A stretch of DNA of 64,000 nt. Source: Limnoglobus roseus (GTDB lineage: Bacteria > Planctomycetota > Planctomycetia > Gemmatales > Gemmataceae). The stretch covers positions 9,128,163 through 9,192,162 of the forward strand of contig NZ_CP042425.1 of the NCBI RefSeq assembly GCF_008254045.1, written 5' to 3'. The notes beneath the pieces were generated by a model. It saw nothing but the letters and a program-made list of their open reading frames with translations. It searched no databases and was not told the DNA's origin. Positions 7,574 to 16,800 of this stretch are shown one piece after another (the first letter of the stretch is position 1; the number at the start of each line of letters is the position of its first letter). The position numbers and the translations under genes are program-made.

Positions 7574-7765
7574 ATGGCCCTCGTCATGGAACACGACCCG
7601 GTCAAGATCGACGCGGCGCTCCTCGCCCTGCTCTCGCTCGGTCTGGACGATGGGCCGCGGGTGTGGAAGGGGTTCGACTGGGACGCGATGGACCGGCTGC
7701 ACGCGGCCGGGCTGATCTCCGACCCGCGGACCCCGGCCAAGTCGGTCGTGCTCACGGAGGCGTAA
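7574..7765 (+). pseudogene. DUF6429-like cassette protein, frameshifted near its end
   Basis: The 63-residue frame (alternative ATG at 7586) reads MEHDPVKIDAALLALLSLGL, then RVWKGFDWDAMDRLHAAGLI and SDPRTPAKSVVLTEA. This matches the DUF6429 signature WKGxDWDxxDRLHxxGxISDP and KSVVLTEEG, as I remember the family. Family members continue for another 15-20 residues. A plausible tail, ADELRQELFAKTAEP, is present at 7778-7823 but in a different frame, so a small indel near 7765 has cut the gene. It sits between attC-like sites 4 and 5. Function of the family is unknown. Confidence 0.7.
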
Positions 7766-7812
7766 CTCGTCGGCCTGCCGATGAGTTACGTCAGGAGCTG
7801 TTCGCCAAGACG

Positions 7813-7907
7813 GCCGAACCCGGCGAGGCAGTGGCCCCCGCGGCACGCAGCGATTCCCCGCTGTGACGGCGGTCGAGCCGCGGGGCCACTGAACTGAGTC
7901 ACTCGGC
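7813..7907 (+). repeat. attC-like site 5
   Basis: R'' GCCGAAC lies at 7813-7819. The 5' arm CAGTGGCCCCCGCGGC and 3' arm GCCGCGGGGCCACTG form a perfect stem except for one extra C on the 5' arm, the extrahelical-base asymmetry that orients strand choice in real attC sites. The R' box is degenerate: ACTCGGC at 7901-7907, where GTTCGGC is expected. The next gene starts 18 bp downstream. Confidence 0.75.
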
Positions 7908-7925
7908 GGCGGAGAGGCGCATCGG

Positions 7926-8639
7926 ATGGGAGCACACGTGAGCCGATACCGGCAGGCGTTTTCGCGCCGGCACACCGTCTTGCCGGTCATCCACGTCGAC
8001 TCGTTGGAGCAGGCCCACCGGAACGCCCGAGCCGCCCGCGAGGCCGGGGCGGATGGGGTCTTCCTCATCAACCACGGGATGGCGGACGAGGCACTCCTCG
8101 ACATCCACGGGGCGGTCGCGGACGCCAACCCTACCTGGTGGGTGGGCGTCAACTGCCTCGGGCTCTCTCCCGAGCAAGCCTTCCGGGCGGTCCCCGCGAA
8201 CGTCAGCGGGGTCTGGGCCGATAACGCTGGGATCGAGGAGGGGCAGCCCGATCAGCCGTACGCCGAGCGGGTGTTGGCCGCCCACCGGTCCCACGCCCCG
8301 GCCGGCCTGTACTTCGGCGGGGTCGCGTTCAAGTACCAGCGGGCCGTCGAGGACTTGGAGGCGGCCTGCCGGGTCGCCGCCCGGTACATGGACGTGGTCA
8401 CGACCAGCGGCCCCGGTACCGGGGCCGCGGCGGAAGTCGAGAAGATCGCCCGCATGAAGCGGGCGCTAGGCGGGACGCCGCTGGCGATCGCCAGCGGCAT
8501 CACCCCGGAGAACGTCGGAACCTACCTGCCACATGCGGACTGCTTCTTGGTGGCGACCGGGATCAGCCGGAGTTTCACGGAACTCGATCCTGCGCGAGTG
8601 CTGGGCTTGGTCCGACGGGTTGCTGCGTTCGCGGGGTAA
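7926..8639 (+). CDS. BtpA/SgcQ-type TIM-barrel protein
   Basis: A 237-residue cytosolic protein. The N-terminal half has LPVIHVDSLEQA and EAGADGVFLINHGM; the C-terminal half has DVVTTSGPGTGAAAEVEKIA, LGGTPLAIASGITPENV and HADCFLVATGISRSF. This pattern of beta-strands ending in small-residue phosphate-binding loops fits the BtpA/SgcQ family of (beta/alpha)8 barrels. BtpA is implicated in photosystem I accumulation in cyanobacteria, but the family's chemistry is not established. The start lies 18 bp after attC-like site 5; a GTG at 7938 is an alternative. The gene ends 9 bp before site 6. The frame is intact, so this is a full-length cassette gene. Confidence 0.72.
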   Translation: MGAHVSRYRQAFSRRHTVLPVIHVDSLEQAHRNARAAREAGADGVFLINHGMADEALLDIHGAVADANPTWWVGVNCLGLSPEQAFRAVPANVSGVWADNAGIEEGQPDQPYAERVLAAHRSHAPAGLYFGGVAFKYQRAVEDLEAACRVAARYMDVVTTSGPGTGAAAEVEKIARMKRALGGTPLAIASGITPENVGTYLPHADCFLVATGISRSFTELDPARVLGLVRRVAAFAG

Positions 8640-8648
8640 CAAAGGCAC

Positions 8649-8747
8649 GCCGAACCCGGCGCGGCACCGGGCCCGGCCGCGGAGATTGGTCCTGGGACAG
8701 AAGTAGGTCGCTGATCGCGGCCGGGCCGGTGACCTTGTTCGTTGGGC
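8649..8747 (+). repeat. attC-like site 6, best preserved
   Basis: R'' GCCGAAC is at 8649-8655 and R' GTTGGGC at 8741-8747; the latter is a perfect GTTRRRY core. The arms CACCGGGCCCGGCCGCG and CGCGGCCGGGCCGGTG are perfectly complementary except for one extra G on the 5' arm. Total length is 99 bp. The following ATG is 18 bp after R' behind GCGGAGGACG, a good ribosome site. Confidence 0.8.
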
Positions 8748-8765
8748 CGCGGAGGACGCGCGACG

Positions 8766-8796
8766 ATGAAGAGCCGGTTCCTGGCGTTCACGCTTA
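8766..8796 (+). pseudogene. Cassette reading frame broken by IS630 element
   Basis: An ATG 18 bp after attC-like site 6, with GGAGGA upstream, opens MKSRFLAFTL and is then interrupted at a TA dinucleotide by an IS630-type element. Joining the flanks across the element (8796 to 9819) gives a short frame ending at TAG near 9839. That is followed within 5 bp by GCCGAAC at 9846, as expected for the end of a cassette. Confidence 0.45.
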
Positions 8797-9816
8797 GTCT
8801 CGTTTCAAATTCCTTGTAGCGTCGGCTTGGGGCCATACCCGTCATGGCGGAAGTAGCGCCGGCACTCGTCCGGCGCAAATGCATCAAGGGCTTTCCCCAA
8901 GAAGTCCCAGAGCCCGTCGATGCTTCGCTTCCCGACGGACCGGGGCAGGCTCTTGAGCTTGCCGAACGCCCTCTCGATCGGGTTGAGGTCCGGGCGGTAC
9001 GGCGGCAGGTATGGCAGTTCCGCCCCGGCCTTCTTGATCGCCACCCGGACGCCGGCCCGCTTGTGGCAGGCTAGGTTGTCCATCACCACCACATCCCCCC
9101 GACGGAGCGTCGGCACCGACTGCGGCTCGAGGTAGGCCACGAACAGGTCGCCGGTCACCGCCCCGTCGATCACCGTCGGGGCCGTCATGCCGTCGGCCCG
9201 CAGGGCGGCCACGAACGTGGTCGTCTTCCCGTGCCCATGCGGGACGGCCGCGACCAGCCGCCGACCCTTCGGGCCGCGGCCGTGGGTCGGGGCCATGTCC
9301 GTGCGGTTCCACGCCTCGTCCACGAACACCAACCGGGCCGGGTCGAGGGCCGGTTGGCCGGGTCGCCAGGTGTCTCGCATTTGCTTCACGTCCGGGCGGT
9401 CCTGCTCGACCGCCCGGATCGACTTTTTTCCGCGGCAGGCCCCGCACCCCCAACGCGCGGGCCAGGGCCGACCGGGACAGGGGCGGATCGAACCGGGCGC
9501 GGTACTCGTCCAGCGTCGCGTCCGGGTCGGCTGCGACGGCCGCGGATGCGGTCGGCGTGAGCCACCCAGTCGGCCGGCCGCCGGCGTGGGCGGCCGGGGC
9601 CGGCCGCCCGGCCTCCCGGCGGGTCGGCTCGAGCCGGCGGACCCGAGACTCGCTCACCGAGAACGTCCGGGCCACGGCCCGCGTTTTCGCCCCGCCGTCG
9701 CAGTCGGCCAGCACCCGCTCCCGCAGGTCCATCGAATACGCCCGCATCGGTGCCCCTCACGGTGGTACACCGAGCATAACCGAGTCCGCTCCGCTAGGCC
9801 CGACCGGGAACCGCTC
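8797..9816 (-). mobile_element. IS630-family insertion sequence
   Basis: The boundaries are inferred from TA dinucleotides at 8795-8796 and 9817-9818, the duplication target of IS630 elements. The resulting length, 1020 bp, nearly equals the clearly bounded IS630 copy at 17784-18799 (1016 bp). Terminal inverted repeats are weak (shared TAGCG and GTTTC/GTTCC motifs). It interrupts a cassette gene. Confidence 0.55.
8805..9747 (-). pseudogene. IS630-family transposase in two overlapping frames
   Basis: The first frame starts at ATG 9747 with the helix-turn-helix region (YSMDLRERVLADCDGG, then RAVARTFSVSESRVRRL) and runs to GLPRKK. The second frame continues as SIRAVEQDRPDVKQMRDTW and contains the DDE_3 catalytic core: LVFVDEAW (first Asp), DVVVMDNLACHK (second Asp) and PYRPDLNPIERAFGKLKSL (Glu). 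The frames meet at a run of six A in gene sense (9424-9429). Loss of one A, or slippage on the run, would give a single full-length product of about 340 residues. It could be a functional slippage-dependent transposase or a one-base mutation. Apart from the shift the protein looks intact. Confidence 0.8.
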
Positions 9817-9845
9817 TAGACATCGACCTACGGGGGTAGCCTAGA

Positions 9846-9852
9846 CGCCGAA
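9846..9852 (+). repeat. Orphan R''-like box after the disrupted cassette
   Basis: GCCGAAC followed by CCGACGCC occurs just after the restored end of the broken cassette, where an attC should begin. No paired stem or R' box is found before the minus-strand gene at 9904-10479, so the array appears to end here. Confidence 0.35.
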
Positions 9853-9903
9853 CCCGACGCCGAAGGGAACAGGAAGGCCATCGGTACGTGAAGTAGAGGC
9901 CGG

Positions 9904-10479
9904 TCACGGTCTCGACAGCCTCCCCCAGGCGATCAGCACCAGCGTGGCCGCCAGCAGGAACAGCCGGGCGTTCGGCCGGTCGCTTGCGGCGGTCACCGCA
10001 TAACCCGCCGGTGTCCCGGTGATCTCGCCCAGAAGTTCTTTGTCCGCGGCGATGAACCGGATGGACGAGCCGTCCGCCTTTGCAAGCGCGCCTACGATCC
10101 GGTGGGCCGTGTCCCGCACCGCGATGCCGTCGCCACCGCCTTTGAACGCTCCTCCGCAGTATCCGACCCGCACGTCCTCGGCGTCGAAGACGCCCACCGT
10201 CGGCCGGAAGATCGGCTCGCGTTCGTGCAACCGGAGGATCGGGCGGCCGTCCGCTCCCCGGACGACGAAGCGACTTTGTGCGGTCCGGTGCTTGTGCCCC
10301 AACAACCAAGGGAGCCAGGGGAGTCCCTTCAGCCCGTCCGGCCACGGTCGGGTCAACACGTCCGGCCACGGTTCCGACCGAACCGCGGCCACTTCCCGCC
10401 CGCCGGAGTGGATGCGGGCCTCCCCCCGCGGCCACGGTGGCGCGCAAGGGATCACCGTGTAGTAGGTCAACTCATCCAC
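9904..10479 (-). CDS. Scramblase/Tubby-fold-like protein with C-terminal membrane anchor
   Basis: A 191-residue protein. The middle, QSRFVVRGADGRPILRLHER, IFRPTVGVFDAEDVRVGYCG and IRFIAADKELLGEITG, repeats short beta hairpins with the pattern seen in phospholipid-scramblase, LURP-one and Tubby C-terminal-like domains. That assignment is tentative. The end carries a hydrophobic helix (ARLFLLAATLVLIAWG), consistent with a tail anchor. It runs opposite to the cassette genes and marks the end of the array. No operon partner is visible. Confidence 0.65.
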   Translation of the reverse strand: MDELTYYTVIPCAPPWPRGEARIHSGGREVAAVRSEPWPDVLTRPWPDGLKGLPWLPWLLGHKHRTAQSRFVVRGADGRPILRLHEREPIFRPTVGVFDAEDVRVGYCGGAFKGGGDGIAVRDTAHRIVGALAKADGSSIRFIAADKELLGEITGTPAGYAVTAASDRPNARLFLLAATLVLIAWGRLSRP

Positions 10480-10775
10480 GCGATCACCCCGTTAGCCGCG
10501 GGTTGTCCGCACCCCTGCCATTCCTTCACGACAGGGGAGTCACTGGCCCAGAGCGGCCCCTCGGCTGGCCAGTCTCACGTCCTTCTGACGTTCCCCGGAG
10601 GACAAAGAGTTCGAGACGATCGCCGGATGCACACGGGCGGGAGCGTGCCTCGATCGCCGAATCACGGCTCGTGATACCCAACCTGAGTAAATCATTCTTA
10701 CCTTCGCTCGGGGACTTTTTCAGAGGGAGGCCAAAAAGTCATCCGACGAATGAAACTGGTTGATTTGAAACGAAA
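10480..10775. other. Intergenic region between divergent genes
   Basis: No gene is seen. Two inverted repeats are visible: CCCCTG...CAGGGG near 10513-10541 and ACTGGCC...GGCCAGT near 10542-10573. The 100 bases before the giant secreted protein are markedly AT-rich for this window (around 10690-10800) and probably contain its promoter, but I cannot assign -35 and -10 boxes with confidence. Confidence 0.3.
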
Positions 10776-10829
10776 ATGTTTGTACCGTGGCTGCTTTCAT
10801 TGTTGTCTTTGATTTCACCTGGAACAAGC

Positions 10830-13800
10830 ATGATCCGCCGCCCATTGTTGAATGGAAAGAAGAAGTTCAAATTACGAGTCGAACCCCTTGAGGATCGCAC
10901 CACGCCCGTGGCCGGAGACGTGCTGCGGACACTCGCGAACCCGGCCGCCGCGGCGTTGGACCAGTTCGGCGTTTCCGTGGCGGTGGACGGCAACCTCGTC
11001 GTCGTGGGGGCACCGTTCGATGACCCTGGCGGCGTGACCGACGCCGGCTCGGTTTACGTCTTCAATCGCACGACCGGCAGTCTGATGGCGACCATTCCCA
11101 ACCCGGCACCGGCCGCCGGCGACCAGTTCGGCTATTCCGTAGTGGTTTCCGAGAATCGTAGCTTGTTGTGGGTCGGCGCGCCGTTCGACGACCCCGGCGG
11201 CGTTACCGACAGCGGGACCGTATACGGGTTCTTCAATTTGAGCGCGTCGGTGGCTGACCAGTTCAACAACCCCAGCCCGGCGGTGGGCGATCAATTCGGG
11301 TTTTCCCTCACGCGCGACACGTTTTCGTTCCCAAGTTACCTCGGCATCGGTGCACCGGGCGACGATTTCGGGGCGACGGACGCGGGTCGGGCGTACTTGG
11401 CCGCGTACAGTGGGGGGAACTTTTTCTACGGCACGGCGAGTAACCCCGAACCCGGTGCGGGCGATCGTTTCGGGGAATCCGTTTCCTTGAACAGCGGGCT
11501 GGATTTGCTGATCGGGGCACCGTACGACGACCCCGGCAGTGTGACCGATGCGGGCACGGCCTATATCTACAACGGCAATGCCGATGGCATCATTTCCACT
11601 CTCGCGAACCCTTCGCCGACGGCCGGCGATCGGTTCGGGTTCAGCGTCAGTTTCGCGGCCAATTCCGCGTTGGCAGTGATCGGGGCCCCCCTCGACGATC
11701 CCGGTGGCGTGACCGACGCCGGGACGGCTTACGTGTTCGACTCGTTCGCCGGCGGCCTCCTTCAAACTCTCAACAACCCGAGTCCGGCGACGGGCGACAA
11801 CTTCGGAGCGTTTGTCTCGGCCCATCTCGGCCGGGCGGTCGTGTCGGCACCGCTGGACGATCCGGCCGGCGTGACCGACGCCGGGACGGCTTACGAATTC
11901 GACGTCCGAACCAGTTCGCTGGTCGCGACCTTGAACAACCCAAGCCCCACCGCGTTCGACCGGCTCGGGCCGGTGGCGGTGTACCAGAACCAAGCCGTCG
12001 TGGCCGTCCCGCTGGACGACCCGGCCGGGCAAACCGATGCCGGTTCGGTGTCCGTTTACGACCTCAACGCCGCCCCCGTCGCGGTGAACGACAAGGCGTT
12101 CGTCGGCAAGAATTCGACCACCCTCCTCGGCGTCCTGGTCAACGATTCAGCCGGCGGCGACTACCAGGACTCGCTCACCGTAACGGCCGCTTCGACGAGT
12201 GCGAACGGCGGCACGGTCGACACCTACGATGGCACCGCGGTGCGGTACACGACGCCGTTCAACTTCGTCGGCACCGACACGTTCACGTACACCGTCAAGG
12301 ACGCGAACGGGGTGACGGCGACGGCCACGGTCACGGTCCGGGTCGGCAACCCGCCCCCGCTCCTGCCGGCCGGCGTCCTACCAGGGGTGGCCGGCGCATC
12401 GGCGTTCCAGGCGTTCGGCAGCACGGTGGCGGCGTCGGGGAACGTGATGGCCGTCGCCAACGAGACGGCCGGCACGGTCGGCGTCTTCGACGTGCCATCG
12501 GGGAGTTTGCTCCGCACGTTGACGCCGCCGTCGTCGCCCTCGAACATCACCGGCATGGGCCACACGGTGGCGATCGCCGGGAATCTGGTGGCGATCGGCC
12601 AGTACCGCCAAACCGTCGGCGGAAGGAGTGCGGCCGGGGCCGTGTACGTGTACGACATTACGACCGGCAGCTTGGTCCAAACCCTGACCGCCCCGACCGC
12701 CGTTTCGGCCGGTTGGTTCGGCTACTCGGTCGCGATTTCCGGCTCGACCGTTCTCGTCGGCGCGTACGAAGACAACCAGATCGATGGGGGTGGGTTGCAA
12801 GGCACGGGCCGCGTGTTCGCGTTCAACGCTACGACCGGCACCTTGCTCCGGACGTTTACCGACCCGTCCCCGCCGAACCGGGACCAGGCGTACGGGTCGG
12901 CGATCGCCATAGACGGGAACACCGTCGTCATCGGCGCGCGAACGACCAACGCCGCGGCGAACCTGGCACTCGGTCAGGCGTACGTTTACAACCGTTCGAC
13001 CGGAGCCTTGCTCAACACGTTGAACAAGCCCGGCCTCGGCATCCTTCCGTACTTCGGCACGTCCGTCGGCATTTCCGGAAGCCGGATCGCGGTCGGGGCC
13101 CTCGACCAGGCGTACCTGTTCAATGCGTCGACCGGTGCGTTCATCGCGCCCCTGAGCGACCCCGTCATTGCCTCGGGGGCGACGGTCTATTCCGTCGATG
13201 TGGCTATTGCCGATGGCCGCGTGCTGCTCGGCACGATCGGTGACGACACGACCGGGTTGGTGCGGGCCGGCGGTGCGTACCTGTTCGACGCCACCGACGG
13301 AAGTTACCTGCGCTCGTTCCTCGATCCGACGATCGCCGCGAACGACAAGTTGGGGTTCTCGGTCGCCTTGGCCACGAACAAGGCTCTGATCGGGGAACCC
13401 TACGACGACTCGTTCGGGGCGACCGACGCCGGGCTGGTCCTCGTTTTCGACACCCGGTTCCCGCCGACGCCGAAGGACGACGCGCTGACCGTGGCCGAGG
13501 ACAGCACGGCTACGGTCGTCAACGTGCTGGGCAACGACGTCGATTCCGCCGGCCTGCCCGGGACGTTGACCGTGACGGCGGTGACGCAGCCGGCCAGCGG
13601 CGGGGCTGTCACCCTCGCCACCGGGGTGGTCCGGTTCACCCCGGCCGCGAACTTCAACGGTATGACGACGTTCACGTACACCGTGTCTGACGGGAACGGC
13701 ACGTCGGCGACGGCGACCGTGACAGTGACCGTGTCGGCGGTGAACGACCCGCCGATGGCGGCGGCGGACGCGGTCACGGTGGGCGAGGACGGCGGGGCGA

Positions 13801-16800
13801 CGGTCGTGGACGTACTCGCGAACGACTCGTTCGCCCCCGACGTCGGCGAGGCGCTGTCCGTGACGGGCGTGACCCAACCCGCGTCCGGCGGGGCGGTGAC
13901 GCTGGCCGGGGGCGTCGTCCGGTTCACCCCGGCGGCGAACTTCAACGGTATGAGGACGTTCACGTACACCCTCTCGGACGGGAACGGGGGTACGGCCATC
14001 GGCACCGTCACCGTCACCGTGACGGCCGTGAACGACCCGCCGACGGCCGGCGCGACGACTGCGACCGCGGTGGAGGACGGCTTCGTCGACGTCGACCTCC
14101 GGCCGCTCGCGTCGGACGTGGAGACACCCGCAGCCCAACTCACGTTCGCGGTGGGCGGGGCGGCGCACGGGGCGGTGCAACTGCTCGCCGACGGGCACAC
14201 GGCCCGGTTCACCCCGGCGGCGAACTACAACGGGCCGGCCGCGTTCACATATTCCGTGACCGATACCGGCGACCCGGCCGGAACGGCTGGGAACGCGCGG
14301 ACGACCGGGCCGCAGACCGTGACCGTCACCGTGACGGCCGTGAACGACCCGCCGACGGCCGGCGCGACGACTGCGACCGCGGCGGAGGACGGCTTCGTCG
14401 ACGTGGACCTTCAGTTGCTCGCCTCCGACTTGGAAACAGCGGCCGCGCAGTTGACGTTCGCGGTGGGCGGGGCGACGCACGGGGCGGTGCAACTGCTCGC
14501 CGACGGGCACACGGCCCGGTTCACCCCGGCGGCGAACTACAACGGGCCGGCCGCGTTCACGTACTCCGTGACCGACACCGGCGACCCCGCTGGAACGGCT
14601 GGGAACGCGCGGACGACCGGACCGCAGACCGTGACCGTGACCGTGTCGGCCGTGAACGACCCGCCGACGGCGGCGGCGGACGTGGCGACGGTGGGCGAGG
14701 ACGGCGGGGCGACGGTCGTGGACGTGCTCGCGAACGACTCGTTCGCCCCGGACACCGGCGAGGCGCTGTCGATGACGGGCGTGACCCAGCCCGCGGCCGG
14801 CGGGGCGGTGACGCTGGCCGCGGGCGTCGTCCGGTTCACCCCGGCGGCGGACTTCAACGGCACCGCGACGTTCACGTACACCCTCTCCGACGGGAACGGG
14901 GGAACCGCCGTCGGCACCGTCACCGTCACCGTGACGGCCGTGAACGACGCCCCGACGGCGAGTGCGACGACCGCGACCGCGGCGGAGGACGGGTTCGTCG
15001 ACGTGGACCTCCGGCCCCTCGCGTCGGACGTGGAGACGCCCACGGCCTTGTTGAAGTTTAGCGTGTCGAATGCCAGCAACGGGACAGTTCAACTCCTGGC
15101 GGATCAACACACGGCCCGGTTCACCCCGGCGGCGAACTACAACGGGCCGGCGTCGTTCACCTACTCCGTGAGCGACACCGGCGACCCGGCGGGAACAGCA
15201 GGGAACGCATTGGCGGCGACGGCGGCCTTGTCGGTATCGGTGTCGGCGGTGAACGACCTGCCGACGGCGAGGGCGGACGCGGTCACGGTGGGCGAGGACG
15301 GCGGGGCGACGGTCGTGGACGTGCTCGCGAACGACTCGTTCGCCCCCGACGTCGGCGAGGCGCTGTCGGTGACGGGCGTTACCCAGCCCGCGGCCGGCGG
15401 GGCGGTGACGCTGGCCGGGGGCGTCGTCCGGTTCACTCCGGCGGCGAACTTCAACGGCACGGCGACGTTCACATACACCCTCTCGGACGGGAACGGGGGA
15501 ACCGCCGTCGGCACCGTGACCGTCACCGTGACGGCCGTGAACGACCCGCCGACAGCCGGCGTGACAACCGTATCCGCGTCTGAGGACGGTTTCGCCGATG
15601 TGGACCTCTGGCCGCTCGCGTCGGACGTGGAGACGCCCGCAGCCCAACTCGCGTTCGCCGTGGGCGGGGCGACAAACGGGACCGTACAACTCTTGGCCGA
15701 CGGGCACACGGCCCGGTTCACCCCGGCCACGAACTACAACGGCACCGCGACGTTCACGTACACGGTCACGGACACCGGCGATCCGGCGGGGACGCTTGGG
15801 CGCGAGCTGACGGCGACGGCTACCGTGTCGGTGTCGGTACCGGCGGTGAACGACCCGCCGATGTCGGGGGCGGACGCGATCACGGTAGTCGAGGACAGCG
15901 GCGAAGCAATTGTTGACGTGCTGACGAACGACTCGTTCGCCCCCGACGTCGGCGAGGCGCTGTCGGTGACGGGCGTGACCCAGCCCGCGGCCGGCGGGGC
16001 GGTGACGCTGGCCGCGGGCGTCGTCCGGTTCGCCCCGGCGGCGAACTACAACGGCACGGCGACGTTCACGTACACCCTCTCGGACGGCAACGGGGGCACC
16101 GCCGTCGGCACCGTCACCGTCACCGTCACCCCGGCCAACGACGCCCCGACGGCGCGGGACGCGAATTCGAACGGCGCGGCCGATACGGCCGTGGAGTTGG
16201 ATCTGCGATCGTTGGTCTCCGACCGGGAAACCGCTCCGGGCGATCTCGTGTTCTCGGTTCGGAGTGCCGACCACGGCACGGTCCAATTGCTGGCCGATGG
16301 GCACACGATCCGGTTCATTCCCGACCTAGGGTACACGGGTTCGGCGTCGTTCGCGTACTCGGTCACGGACACCGGCGCCCCCGCCGGCAATGCGGCCGAC
16401 CCGCTCACGACGTCGAAGTTGGTGACCGTGGCGGTGGATCCGCAGATTCGAGCGACCGACGACACCGTGGTGGTGAACGAGAACGGTGGGACCGTCGTCG
16501 TGGACGTACTTGGCAACGACTCGAACAACCCGATTTCCGGAGGGACCTTGACTGTCACGGCGGTGACAGCCCCGGCGGGCGGGGGTGTCGCCAGTTTGCA
16601 AGACGGCGAGGTCCGGTTCACCCCGGACGTCCAGTTCCAGGGGACGACCTCGTTCGCGTACACCGTCACGAACGGTGTCGGCGGTCGGGCAACCGCCACC
16701 GTGACCGTGCGCGTGAACGCCGTCACCCGGGCCACCCTCGTCGGCGAGTCCGAGTTCGCGGCGGGCACCGACGTTGGGTCGGGCACGGCAAGTTTGTTCA

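Noticed and set aside
9424..9429. Classical -1 ribosomal frameshift on the IS630 A-run
   Set aside because: The downstream frame is +1 (equivalently -2) relative to the upstream one, so a simple -1 slip would not join the two halves. Loss of one A or transcriptional slippage is needed.
12378..16304. 1308-codon minus-strand frame across the giant repeat protein
   Set aside because: It is antisense to a well-supported repeat protein. The Arg/His-rich translation only reflects the repeats in reverse.
13754..16440. Possible CRISPR array because of regular repetition
   Set aside because: The repeats are about 300 bp, in frame, and encode alternating cadherin-like domains; there are no short repeats with unique spacers. 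No CRISPR array is visible anywhere in the window.
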